A DNA stretch of 64,000 nucleotides from positions 62,001-126,000 of the forward strand of contig CANLMQ010000009.1 in the NCBI GenBank assembly GCA_947492175.1, in the 5' to 3' direction. The notes under the pieces were generated by a model. The model worked only from the letters and a program-made list of their open reading frames with translations, had not been told where the DNA came from and did no database searches. A program made the position numbers and the translations under genes. This document shows positions 44,321-53,595 of this stretch, piece after piece; position 1 is the stretch's first letter; the number at the start of each line of letters is the position of its first letter. Source of the DNA: an uncultured Draconibacterium sp. Lineage in GTDB: Bacteria > Bacteroidota > Bacteroidia > Bacteroidales > Prolixibacteraceae.

Positions 44321-45991
44321 ATGAGTGAAAAATATACAATTGGATTAGATTTTGGTTCGGATTCTGTTCGGTCGTTAATTGTTAATACAGCTACCGGAGA
44401 GGAGGTTGCAAGTGCCGTTTTTGAATACCCGCGCTGGAAAAAAGGTTTGTATTGCGATGCTCTCAAAAACCAGTTTCGCCAGCATCCAAAAGATTATCTG
44501 GAAGGGCTGGAATACACAATTGTTGAAGCATTAAAACAGGCACACATAGGTGTTGCCGAAAACGTTGTTGGTATCTCGGTTGATACAACAGGATCAACCC
44601 CTGTAGCAGTCGACGAAAAAGGAACTCCGCTATCATTAACCTCCGGGTTCGAAGAAAATCCAAACGCCATGTTTGTGCTTTGGAAAGATCATACAGCTGT
44701 GGTAGAAGCAGACGAAATCAATGAGCTTTCAAAAAAATGGGATATCGATTTTACAAAATACGAAGGGGGAATTTATTCATCTGAATGGTTTTGGGCAAAG
44801 TTGTTACATGTAATTCGCGAAGATGCCGGCGTTTTCCGTGCAGCTTATTCATGGGTAGAACATTGCGATTGGATTCCTGCAATTTTAACTGGAAATACCA
44901 ATCCAAAAACTTTAAAACGAAGTCGTTGTGCAGCCGGGCATAAAGCCATGTGGCACGAAGCATTTAACGGTCTTCCTTCTGAAGATTTTTTAACAGAGCT
45001 GGATCCAATGCTTTCGGGATTAAAAGATCGCCTGTTTAAAGAGACTTTTACATGCGATGTGGCTGCCGGAACGTTAACCGAAGAGTGGGCGCAAAGGTTA
45101 GGCTTGTCAACCAATGTGGTTATTGGTGTGGGGGCTTTCGATGCACATCTTGGTGCTGTTGGTGCTCAAATAAAGCCTTATTACGTGTCGAAAGTAATGG
45201 GAACTTCAACTTGTGATATGTTAATTGCTCCTTTAGAAGAAGTTGGAGATAAATTGGTTAATGGAATTTGTGGGCAGGTTGATGGTTCAATAGTACCGGG
45301 AATGGTGGGACTAGAAGCAGGTCAGTCGGCATTTGGCGATATTTATGCCTGGTTTAAGGGAATGCTGGATTGGCCCCTAAAGAATATTTTAGCCGATTCT
45401 GAATTGATTGATGAGGCAACCAAGCAAAAATTAATTAATGAAACCTCAGGAAAAATAATTGCAAAATTGAGCGAAGAAGCAGATAAACTTCCCATTGGAG
45501 AAAGTGGGATAGTAGCTTTGGACTGGATGAATGGGCGAAGAACTCCGGACGCAAATCAGGCGCTGAAAGGTGCAATTGCAGGCTTGAACCTTGGTTCTGA
45601 TGCTCCGCGAATTTTCAGAGCATTGGTTGAAGCAACAGCATTTGGTTCGAAGGCAATCAATGATCGTTTTCTTGAGGAAGGAGTTAGGATTGATGGTGTA
45701 ATTGCATTGGGCGGTGTTGCAAAAAAATCGCCATTTGTAGTTCAAATTATTACCGATGTATTAAACATCCCAATAAAAGTGGCCCGTTCGGAGCAAGCCT
45801 GTGCATTGGGAACAGCAATGGCCGCAGCTGTTGCTGCCGGAGTGTATTCCTCCCTTGAGGAAGCACAGGATAAAATGGGGAGCGGATTTGAAACGGAATA
45901 TTACCCCATTCTGGAAAATGTGGAGAAGTACAAAGAAATCTACGAAACCTACAAAAAGTTTGGTGCCTTTGTTGAAGAACAACTTACTTGA
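44321..45991 (+). CDS. araB: ribulokinase
   Basis: 556 aa, FGGY kinase. Phosphorylates L-ribulose to L-ribulose 5-phosphate. N-terminal ATPase-fold motif TIGLDFGSDSVRSLIVN, VGISVDTTGSTPV, the substrate region SSEWFWAKLLHV, FDAHLGAVGAQ, and C-terminal EATAFGSKAINDRF and VIALGGVAKKSPFVVQI. Length and motifs match the AraB subgroup rather than xylulokinase. araA and araD are not beside it in this window, so the rest of the pathway must lie elsewhere. The regulator gene upstream and the palindrome in the gap suggest arabinose-responsive control. Confidence 0.95.
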   Translation: MSEKYTIGLDFGSDSVRSLIVNTATGEEVASAVFEYPRWKKGLYCDALKNQFRQHPKDYLEGLEYTIVEALKQAHIGVAENVVGISVDTTGSTPVAVDEKGTPLSLTSGFEENPNAMFVLWKDHTAVVEADEINELSKKWDIDFTKYEGGIYSSEWFWAKLLHVIREDAGVFRAAYSWVEHCDWIPAILTGNTNPKTLKRSRCAAGHKAMWHEAFNGLPSEDFLTELDPMLSGLKDRLFKETFTCDVAAGTLTEEWAQRLGLSTNVVIGVGAFDAHLGAVGAQIKPYYVSKVMGTSTCDMLIAPLEEVGDKLVNGICGQVDGSIVPGMVGLEAGQSAFGDIYAWFKGMLDWPLKNILADSELIDEATKQKLINETSGKIIAKLSEEADKLPIGESGIVALDWMNGRRTPDANQALKGAIAGLNLGSDAPRIFRALVEATAFGSKAINDRFLEEGVRIDGVIALGGVAKKSPFVVQIITDVLNIPIKVARSEQACALGTAMAAAVAAGVYSSLEEAQDKMGSGFETEYYPILENVEKYKEIYETYKKFGAFVEEQLT

Positions 45992-46080
45992 ATTGAATTA
46001 AGCCATATATCTAGGCCCTTTAATAATGGGGGATGCAATAAAAGCAAAGATAAGTAGCTGATTATGAGTTCAGTCGATTA

Positions 46081-46107
46081 GTGATTCAGCATTCTAATCA
46101 CATTTTT
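46081..46107. terminator. weak hairpin between convergent araB and the PUL regulator
   Basis: GTGATT and AATCAC form a 6-bp stem with a 9-base loop, followed by TTTTT on the plus strand. It overlaps the end of the convergent regulator gene. Short stem, so only a possible araB terminator. Confidence 0.4.
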
Positions 46108-48538
46108 ATTGTTGGAGTGTATGAATGTATTCGTCATATTTTTGAGAATACGGCTCTCCATAATATTGTTCCCACGAACGTATATATTTATCAAAACATT
46201 TTTTTGCCTCATATTTATTTCCCTGCAGCAACAATATGCTTAGTTTTTGCTTAATTGCTCCTTCATGAACCGGATCAACTTTTAAAATAGTATCAATTGT
46301 TCTATACAGCATTTTGCTGTTATTATTACCCGAAAAATAGTGAAGCATGCCTTCCAAACGATCCATAACCAGATCATCAATAACTTGTTTTATGTAATCA
46401 ACATATTCGGTGGGTAGATTGGCTGAGAATTTCCCTTTGCCAACCATTGAAAGAAACGAATCAACCAATTCTGTATCATCAAGCAAATATTCATTTAATT
46501 GTAAGTTCCGAATAATTGCTGAAGATAAAAGGTCTGATAAATCGCAGCTAACTGCAGGATCAAGTTTCACTTTCCATTTCTTGTGTTCATAACCAATCGA
46601 CAACTGATTTGAAGAAAAGACTGACCGGATTTCCTGTATGTACGTGCTCCGAACATTTTTTGCACGTTGTTGGTTGTATCCCGGCCAGAAGATATCTGCC
46701 AGTTTTTGTGGTGAAATCCCATCTTCCTGAAGAGTATAATACAAAACAACCATTAAAAATGAACGTTTCTTAACCGACAATTTTTCTGCCAGGTTTATCC
46801 CGTCTTGATCAAAAATAGAAAATCCGCCAAAGCACTGGATGTGATTTTTGCGTTTGAGTTTAACTGAAATTTCCGGATTAGAAAACTCATGTGTTTCCGG
46901 CTTGTAAAGTTTTTTCTTACTTAAAAACCGGCGTCGCCCAAAGGCAAACACCACTAGTAATGCCAAAATATAAAAATAGAAAGGTATTAAAACACCTCTT
47001 TTATTCTCAGTTATACCATTTGAGTAAATATCCATTAATTCATCTTCGCCCAAAGGTCTGCTCCAAAATAGAATGTCCGACATCTCCCCGTTAAAGTATT
47101 CATCCCATTGATTTGTTCCAATGGTAAATCCTTTTTCACTCTTTTTATAATTCTGTGCCGGAATTTTATCGTTCAACACTCCATTTATATAATAGCTAAT
47201 GTACTTGTCTTTTTCGTATACCAGTGCTATATGTTGCCATTTATTTGGAATAATCAGACAATCGTCGCTGGGTAAATCATTTATGTCGACAATTGTAAAA
47301 CAGAGTTTGCCTTCTCTTATTTTTAAACAGTAGCTTCCTGCTTTTGACAGAAATGGGAAATTACCCGATACCTCGAGAGGTTTAGCCCATAAAGCAATAG
47401 TAAAAGATTCTTCCTGCTCTTTAACGTTCCCTGTGGTAATATATATACTCCCATTCTTCCCATTAAATGAAGCTGTTTTTTTGCGAAAATCATCTGTCTG
47501 GAATCCTATCTCCGAATCAATTAATTCCATAGGATAATCTTGGTTATACAGTTCTCTTTTCGAAAGGGGCAAATGTAATTTAAGATCTTTTTTTATATCA
47601 ATTCTTTGGGCGTGGATGGTTTTATACTGGTTATAATTGTTATAGTTGAATGTAAATATTTCAGGAATAAAACGATAACCGTACTTTAAAGGAGTCAGGG
47701 CAATATTCTCCCTAAAAATATAGGTGCTGTCTTTTACAATTTTATCACTGTGTAGATGTACAATCCCTTCAGAATTAAGGTATTCGAATCCATTAAATTT
47801 TACTCCTTTTACAGGCTTCCCGTTTTCGTTTACGATAGAAACTTTAACATAAAAAGGAAATTTGCTGTAAATATGGAGAAGTTCTGAAGGTGTATCTGTT
47901 AGAATAAAATTGGGTATTTTTCCGGTTTTTTTGAAGTAATTAACCGAAGCATCTGTCAGGTTTGAGTTAAAAAGCAGACTGTCTGTTCTTTTTACCTCTA
48001 ATGTTTCGTTATAGTTTAAAACTGTAAATAAATTAGATGATTCGTAATGTGTGAAAATCAGATTGTCTAACCGTGGAAAGAATTTTCCAAGTTCAACATA
48101 TGTCAGGAAATCTTCAGAAGCTAATTTTAATTCTTCTACCCGGTCGGAGAAAAAAAGTATTTGCTTTCCATTTTTCAATAACGAATCGCACAACGGAAGG
48201 TAATTTCGATCAACGTCAATCATCTTATTTATGAAATAAGAATACAAAAAATCGCCGTTGTAATGATTCGTTCCCTTTTGAAGAAATCCAATAAACTGAT
48301 TTGGGTTTTTCTTTAAGAATTTATCGATTTGAGCAAGTGCTGAATCTTCAATGTGTGTTGATGTATCGATAACGAATGCCCTGTATCCTTCTTGCAAAAG
48401 AGCGCTGACATGGTTGGAAAAAAGGGTTGTTGGAAATACAACCTCATCAATATATTTTTCTCTTTTTATTTGATTAGAAGCTTCCGCTGTAAAAAATGTA
48501 ATGAAAAATAATGCTGATGTCAGTAAAAGAATCCTCAT
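46106..48538 (-). CDS. transmembrane PUL regulator: PLC-like and LamG-like exported region, membrane helix, SARP-like winged helix and BTAD-like tail
   Basis: 810 aa. Signal peptide (1-20, TFFTAEA). Residues 26-135 (DEVVFPTTLFSN, EGYRAFVIDTS, KFLKKNPNQFIGFL, NGKQILFFSD) resemble a PI-PLC X-type barrel whose usual catalytic THNS is TLFS, so probably not an enzyme. Residues 340-505 look like a LamG/concanavalin sandwich (ASFNGKNGSIYI, FTIALWAKPL, WQHIALVYEKD, GEMSDILFWSRPL). One helix (514-534) precedes a basic RRRF stop-transfer. Cytoplasmic residues 566-660 read as an OmpR/SARP-like winged helix (IQCFGGFSIF, SFLMVVLYY, NVRSTYIQEIRSVF), and about 700-810 as a BTAD-like helical tail. It is divergent from susC, so it probably senses glycan outside and controls the PUL. 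The architecture is neither HTCS nor ECF/anti-sigma. Confidence 0.75.
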   Translation of the reverse strand: MRILLLTSALFFITFFTAEASNQIKREKYIDEVVFPTTLFSNHVSALLQEGYRAFVIDTSTHIEDSALAQIDKFLKKNPNQFIGFLQKGTNHYNGDFLYSYFINKMIDVDRNYLPLCDSLLKNGKQILFFSDRVEELKLASEDFLTYVELGKFFPRLDNLIFTHYESSNLFTVLNYNETLEVKRTDSLLFNSNLTDASVNYFKKTGKIPNFILTDTPSELLHIYSKFPFYVKVSIVNENGKPVKGVKFNGFEYLNSEGIVHLHSDKIVKDSTYIFRENIALTPLKYGYRFIPEIFTFNYNNYNQYKTIHAQRIDIKKDLKLHLPLSKRELYNQDYPMELIDSEIGFQTDDFRKKTASFNGKNGSIYITTGNVKEQEESFTIALWAKPLEVSGNFPFLSKAGSYCLKIREGKLCFTIVDINDLPSDDCLIIPNKWQHIALVYEKDKYISYYINGVLNDKIPAQNYKKSEKGFTIGTNQWDEYFNGEMSDILFWSRPLGEDELMDIYSNGITENKRGVLIPFYFYILALLVVFAFGRRRFLSKKKLYKPETHEFSNPEISVKLKRKNHIQCFGGFSIFDQDGINLAEKLSVKKRSFLMVVLYYTLQEDGISPQKLADIFWPGYNQQRAKNVRSTYIQEIRSVFSSNQLSIGYEHKKWKVKLDPAVSCDLSDLLSSAIIRNLQLNEYLLDDTELVDSFLSMVGKGKFSANLPTEYVDYIKQVIDDLVMDRLEGMLHYFSGNNNSKMLYRTIDTILKVDPVHEGAIKQKLSILLLQGNKYEAKKCFDKYIRSWEQYYGEPYSQKYDEYIHTLQQ

Positions 48539-48737
48539 AGCCCCCCTTTTCTTGTCTGGATTTGGCGGATGAAAATAACTAATAATTTCAAGATAGAATA
48601 ATCCACTTTAGAATAAATTCTTCTAATGCATCTCACTCCAGCGTAAAAAATAATTAGTAGGCTAATTTGCTTTTTTTTTATGAAAAGTGCCGAAAAACCT
48701 TGATTTTACGTTGTTTAATGCATGTTTTTTTTCGACT

Positions 48738-48769
48738 TACTCCTTTAAATACTCCTTTAAATACTCCCT
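48738..48769. promoter_or_regulatory. direct repeats TACTCC at 12-bp spacing upstream of susC
   Basis: TACTCC begins at 48738, 48750 and 48762. The first two are part of perfect 12-bp copies (TACTCCTTTAAA); the third is TACTCCCTGTTG. The array lies 51-82 bases before the susC ATG, in the 281-base divergent region shared with the regulator. SARP-type activators bind direct repeats near -35 at about one helical turn spacing, so this is a fitting operator candidate. An AATATTTG resembling a -7 box (7 of 8) follows at 48777-48784. Confidence 0.6.
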
Positions 48770-48819
48770 GTTGAATAATATTTGCAACTATTAATTTATT
48801 AATCGTAAACGGAATACTT

Positions 48820-51800
48820 ATGAACAAAATCTTAGGTTTTATTTTTTTATTCTGCCTGATAACTTCAACGTTATTTGCACAGAATAAAATTACAGGAAAA
48901 GTTACCTCTGCAGACAATAGTCCTCTGCCCGGAGTAACAATTCTTGAAAAGGGAACTACTAATGGAACTGTTTCCGGAGGAGATGGTACATACTCTTTTA
49001 ATGTATCAACAAATGCAACAACTCTTGTTTTTTCTTTTATAGGAATGGAGAGACAAGAAGTTTCCATTGATGGCAAAACAATTATTAACGTTGTAATGAA
49101 AGATGATAGTTACGCACTTGATGAAGTGGTAGCAGTTGGGTACGGTACCGTTAAGAAATCAGATCTTACGGGATCGGTGGCACAGGTTAAAGTAAGCGAC
49201 CTGGAACAACGAACTATATCCTCTCCTGAACAACTGTTACAGGGTACAACTTCCGGTGTTTTGGTAAGAACGAATTCTGGTGCTCCCGGCTCTGGTGTTG
49301 ATGTTCAGATCAGGGGTGTAAACTCTTTATCTTCTTCATTTAGCCCATTGTATATAATAGATGGTATTGAGATGAATACTTCGGATGCTTTTTTTTCACA
49401 AGAAGGAGGACAGTATGAAAGCACTCCTCCGCCCAGCCCGCTTTCACTTATTAACCCGAATGACATTGAATCGATCGAAATCCTGAAAGATGCCTCTGCA
49501 ACTGCTATTTACGGATCGAGGGCAGCAAATGGGGTGATAATTGTCTCTACAAAATCAGGTAAAAAAGGGAAGGATATTATTAGTTATAATGTAAGTTTGG
49601 CAGTATCTGAACTTCCTAAGCCTTATGATATGTTAGATACACGAACTTATATGATGTTTTATGATGAGTCGCTGGTTAACGACGGATTAGATCCATTGTA
49701 TGGTGATCCTTCCCTTGAATCGAGCTACGATAAATATGATTATAATATTAACTGGCAGTCGTTGGCTTACCGTACAGCTTTAAGCCAGAATCATAATTTA
49801 ACCTTTAGTGGTGCCGATGACAGAACAAAATATTCAGTGATTGCCAATTATACCAATAATGAAGGGATTATTATTACTTCCTTTATGAAAAGGTTTTCGG
49901 TAAGGTCGAATGTGGAAAGAGAAATTAAAAAAGGTTTTAAAGTAGGAAGTAATATCTTTTTATCGAATACTGATTCAAAGCAGGTTCAGCAGTCCACAGG
50001 ATCATCATCGGGTGTTTACTCACCTGTCGGACAGATCATCCAGTATCGTCCTTCCGATCCTGCATGGGCAGGTGTTGACGGTAACGATCTTGCGGATGAC
50101 GATGATGCAGCAAAATTTAATCCGGTAACGTTGCTTACCGACCTGAAGGATGTACAAAATGTGAAACTTGCCCAAGCCAGGATATATGGCGATGTAGATA
50201 TTGCAGATTGGCTTAGCTTCAGGTCTTCAGTTGCTGTTAATTATTCTAATTCTGTTAGAAAAAGACATTGGCCGTTATCAACCCAGTTTGGTGCGCAATA
50301 TAATGGACGGGTAAGAATAAACACTATTGTTAATTACGATTACCTGAATGAGAATTATTTTACAATTAAGAAGGAGTTTGGGAAAAACCGTATAAATGCT
50401 GTGGTCGGAGCTTCTGTCCATGAATGGACACGTCAGAGCACAGTTAACGAAGGTACAGGTTTCGATACAGATATTTTAGGCTTCGAATCACTGGCTTCTG
50501 CAGCTATTATTGCCACACCGTCTCTTTCAAACTACTCATGGTCGCTGGCTTCATTCTATGGAAGGGTAAATTATTCGTATGATAGAAAATACCTTTTGAC
50601 TTTTACAAGCCGTTATGATGGATCGTCACGACTTGGCACAGGAAATAAATGGGATTTTTTTCCATCCGGAGCTATTGCATGGAGAGTAACAGAAGAGGAT
50701 TTTATGCAGGATATTTCCACCATTTCAAACCTTAAACTCAGAGCCAGTTATGGTTTTACAGGAAATCAATCGGTGCCGGTTTTTATGACAAAATCGGTTA
50801 TGGGAAACAATACCTATGCAATAAATAACCAGGTATCAACCGGATTTTATAGTGCAGTGCTTGCCAATCCCAATCTAAAATGGGAAAGAACGGGTCAGAT
50901 GGATATTGGTTTTGATCTTGGATTATTTGACAACAGGTTGTCGTTAACTGCTGATTATTACAAGAAAAATACAACCGATATGCTTTTTTCTATTAATTTA
51001 CCTATCACATCGGGGTACTCGAGTTGGGTGAAGAATGCCGGAGAAATAGAGAACAAAGGCTGGGAATTTTCTGCAGAAGGAAGGATAATCGAGAAAAAAG
51101 ATCTGACCTGGAACATGGGGATAAATCTTTCGGCGAATAAAACCAAAATACTGGAACTAGTAGAAGGTCTTGATGAATTGTATGGTGCAGTAGTAGGAAC
51201 AGGTGCTTCCGGAGTGGCCCTAAACGATTCGCCCAACAGGACTGTTATTGGCGGCCCGATAGGATTATTTTATGGTTACGAAACTGCAGGAGTTTATCAG
51301 AATGAAGAACAGGCTGCCGAGGGACCTCTTACAAATGGTTTGCAACCTGTGCCCGGAGATATCATCTTTGTTGATCAGGAGGTTGCAGTTGAAGATGCTG
51401 AAGGCAATGTTACTTATGAAAAGAATGGCTCTATTGGTCAGGAAGATAAAGTTGTGCTCGGAGATCCAAATCCCGACCTGGTTTTTGGTTTAAATACTAA
51501 TCTTAAGTACAAAGGATTTAATTTGAATGTTATTTTTAACGGGATGCTTGGCAACGATGTTATGAATGTAAACCTGAATACCATTGAAAGTCTTGGGTCG
51601 CTGGGGAATACGAACATGACCAGAAAAGCATATGAAGGCCGGTGGACAGGAGAAGGAACTTCTAATTATTATCCAAGAGCTACCAACTCTAATGCTTCAA
51701 CAGGTTTGTATATCGACCGCTGGGTAGAAGATGGGTCGTTCCTGAGATTGCAAAGCGTGACACTTTCTTATCAATTCAATCTTAAAAAGAATTCAATCTT

Positions 51801-51972
51801 TGAAAGCATAAGCCCGTCGGTTTCGGCCAGTAACTTATTTGTACTTACGAAATACAGCGGATACGATCCTGAAGTTCAGGGAAAACCAGGAAACCCGTTA
51901 ACTCCGGGAGTCGATTTGGGAACCTATCCTTTGGCGCGTACTTTCAAGTTCGGACTGAATGTATCATTTTAA
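48820..51972 (+). CDS. SusC-type TonB-dependent outer-membrane glycan transporter
   Basis: 1050 aa. Signal peptide (MNKILGFIFLFCLITSTLFAQ), carboxypeptidase-D-like regulatory domain (about 22-100, ITGKVTSADNSPLPGVTI), TonB-box region near DEVVAVGYGTV, plug domain (SGVLVRTNSGAPGSGVDVQIRG, read in parts; DASATAIYGSRAANGVI), then a 22-strand barrel ending in FKFGLNVSF with the terminal Phe. Imports oligosaccharides with TonB energy. There is no N-terminal STN domain, consistent with control not going through an anti-sigma partner. SusD follows 13 bases downstream. Confidence 0.96.
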   Translation: MNKILGFIFLFCLITSTLFAQNKITGKVTSADNSPLPGVTILEKGTTNGTVSGGDGTYSFNVSTNATTLVFSFIGMERQEVSIDGKTIINVVMKDDSYALDEVVAVGYGTVKKSDLTGSVAQVKVSDLEQRTISSPEQLLQGTTSGVLVRTNSGAPGSGVDVQIRGVNSLSSSFSPLYIIDGIEMNTSDAFFSQEGGQYESTPPPSPLSLINPNDIESIEILKDASATAIYGSRAANGVIIVSTKSGKKGKDIISYNVSLAVSELPKPYDMLDTRTYMMFYDESLVNDGLDPLYGDPSLESSYDKYDYNINWQSLAYRTALSQNHNLTFSGADDRTKYSVIANYTNNEGIIITSFMKRFSVRSNVEREIKKGFKVGSNIFLSNTDSKQVQQSTGSSSGVYSPVGQIIQYRPSDPAWAGVDGNDLADDDDAAKFNPVTLLTDLKDVQNVKLAQARIYGDVDIADWLSFRSSVAVNYSNSVRKRHWPLSTQFGAQYNGRVRINTIVNYDYLNENYFTIKKEFGKNRINAVVGASVHEWTRQSTVNEGTGFDTDILGFESLASAAIIATPSLSNYSWSLASFYGRVNYSYDRKYLLTFTSRYDGSSRLGTGNKWDFFPSGAIAWRVTEEDFMQDISTISNLKLRASYGFTGNQSVPVFMTKSVMGNNTYAINNQVSTGFYSAVLANPNLKWERTGQMDIGFDLGLFDNRLSLTADYYKKNTTDMLFSINLPITSGYSSWVKNAGEIENKGWEFSAEGRIIEKKDLTWNMGINLSANKTKILELVEGLDELYGAVVGTGASGVALNDSPNRTVIGGPIGLFYGYETAGVYQNEEQAAEGPLTNGLQPVPGDIIFVDQEVAVEDAEGNVTYEKNGSIGQEDKVVLGDPNPDLVFGLNTNLKYKGFNLNVIFNGMLGNDVMNVNLNTIESLGSLGNTNMTRKAYEGRWTGEGTSNYYPRATNSNASTGLYIDRWVEDGSFLRLQSVTLSYQFNLKKNSIFESISPSVSASNLFVLTKYSGYDPEVQGKPGNPLTPGVDLGTYPLARTFKFGLNVSF

Positions 51973-51985
51973 AAAAATCTGAATC

Positions 51986-53533
51986 ATGAAAAATATTAAA
52001 TACATTATATTATTGCTTTTGGTTAGTCTTATGTCCTGCGAAGACTTCCTGACAGAAAAGCCCATCGACAGGTTTACTGAGGAATCGTATTTTGTTGATG
52101 CCAGTGCTGCACGTGGCGCAACAGTGGGGGTTTACAGTTACCTAACAGGTGCTCAGTATTATAAAAGGGCGGCCTTAATTGTTTATGAATATACAAGCGA
52201 TCATTTTTACCGGTCTAATGCATATAAAAGATACGATCAGGGAGCTATTGCTCCTAACGAAAACTGGATAGGGTGGATGTGGTCCTCTATGTATAATATA
52301 AACGGTAAAGCCAATACCGCCATTGAAAATATCCAGAAAATGGAGAATATTAGTGAGGAAGAAAGGACATTGTATCTTGGATATTTAAAATTTATCAGGG
52401 CATTTAACCTTTTTAATGCCGTTCGTACTTTTGGAGATGTTCCACTTGTTACTGAAACTCCCAAAATTGAGGAAGACCTTTATCATGGCCGAACTCCAAA
52501 AGATCAGGTATACCAATTTATTATTGATGAACTTAAGGCCTGTATCGATAACAACCTGCTTCCGTTAAAAAGTGAACAACCAACCGGAGATTATGGTTTC
52601 CCAACCTTAGGTGCTGCCCGGGGAATTTTAGCCAAGGTATATTTAACCCTAGGAGATTGGGACAATGCAATCAATTATTGTAACGATGTGATCAATTCAA
52701 GCGAATATAGTTTGCTTGACGACTACGAATCTGTGTTTGATGTGAATAATGAAAATAATGAGGAGGAAATCTGGTCAATCATGTTCACAAGAGACGGAAC
52801 AGCTTCTGCACAAGGTTCAATAGGAAGCGATGCTGTGAATTTATTTAGTCCAAATAATATAGATCTTAATACAATGCCGGATCCATTATGGGGAACAGGA
52901 CTTGGCTTTTTCAATGTGGAACAATGGGCTTACGACAGATATACAACAGGTGATTATGTTACTGATGACAGAAATAAGCTGTTTGTAACCACTTATCTCA
53001 ACCAGGCAAATAAACCACAAAAACGATACCCTTTAGTTAAAACAGGTGTTGGCCCGGCTTATATAAAATACAAGGATATGCAGGAATTAGATTCCCGAAA
53101 TGCAGAGAATAACCTGTATATTTTGAGATATGCTGATATATTGCTTATGAAAGCTGAAGCTCTGAACGAAAGTGACCAACCCGGTGCTGAAGTTTTAGTT
53201 AATGAGGTTAGGGAAAGAGCACATAATGAAACACCTGTGGCATCAGGCCTTTCAAAAGAAGAATTCAGGTATGAGATTTTCGAAGAACGCGGAATTGAGT
53301 TTATGGGTGAATGCCAACGTTGGTTCGATATGATTCGTATGAAAAGGAATGACGGAACTACTTATTACGATTATATCAAACAGAAAGCAATTGATGATGC
53401 TATATACACACATGCAGCACAAAATGTTTGGGCTTTATCGTACAATACAAAAATGCAGTTGATGCCTATACCTTTTGACGAGATTAACTCTAATCCAAAA
53501 ATTGGACCGGAAGATCAAAATCCCGGATATTAA
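51986..53533 (+). CDS. SusD/RagB-like surface glycan-binding lipoprotein
   Basis: 515 aa. A lipobox ends LMSC (Cys18), then EDFLTEKPIDRFTEESYF, the usual SusD opening. Helical TPR-like scaffold (AFNLFNAVRTFGDVPLVTETP, AARGILAKVYLTLGDWDNA) and the C-terminal RGIEFMGECQRWFDMIRMKR signature. It forms a lid on the SusC barrel and captures the glycan. A strong hairpin follows the stop codon, probably lowering expression of the downstream enzymes relative to susCD. Confidence 0.95.
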   Translation: MKNIKYIILLLLVSLMSCEDFLTEKPIDRFTEESYFVDASAARGATVGVYSYLTGAQYYKRAALIVYEYTSDHFYRSNAYKRYDQGAIAPNENWIGWMWSSMYNINGKANTAIENIQKMENISEEERTLYLGYLKFIRAFNLFNAVRTFGDVPLVTETPKIEEDLYHGRTPKDQVYQFIIDELKACIDNNLLPLKSEQPTGDYGFPTLGAARGILAKVYLTLGDWDNAINYCNDVINSSEYSLLDDYESVFDVNNENNEEEIWSIMFTRDGTASAQGSIGSDAVNLFSPNNIDLNTMPDPLWGTGLGFFNVEQWAYDRYTTGDYVTDDRNKLFVTTYLNQANKPQKRYPLVKTGVGPAYIKYKDMQELDSRNAENNLYILRYADILLMKAEALNESDQPGAEVLVNEVRERAHNETPVASGLSKEEFRYEIFEERGIEFMGECQRWFDMIRMKRNDGTTYYDYIKQKAIDDAIYTHAAQNVWALSYNTKMQLMPIPFDEINSNPKIGPEDQNPGY

Positions 53534-53548
53534 AAGAAAGTAACAACC

Positions 53549-53575
53549 AAAGGGGCGTGCATAATGCGCCCCTTT
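53549..53575 (+). terminator. hairpin (attenuator-like terminator) between susD and the enzyme genes
   Basis: Outer stem AAAGGGGC / GCCCCTTT (8 bp) with inner GCAT / ATGC, loop A and a 2-base bulge, followed by ATTT rather than a pure T run. It lies within the 62-base gap after susD. It may act as a partial terminator, or protect the 3' end of the susCD message. Confidence 0.65.
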
Positions 53576-53595
53576 ATTTCCAAAATGATAGAATT

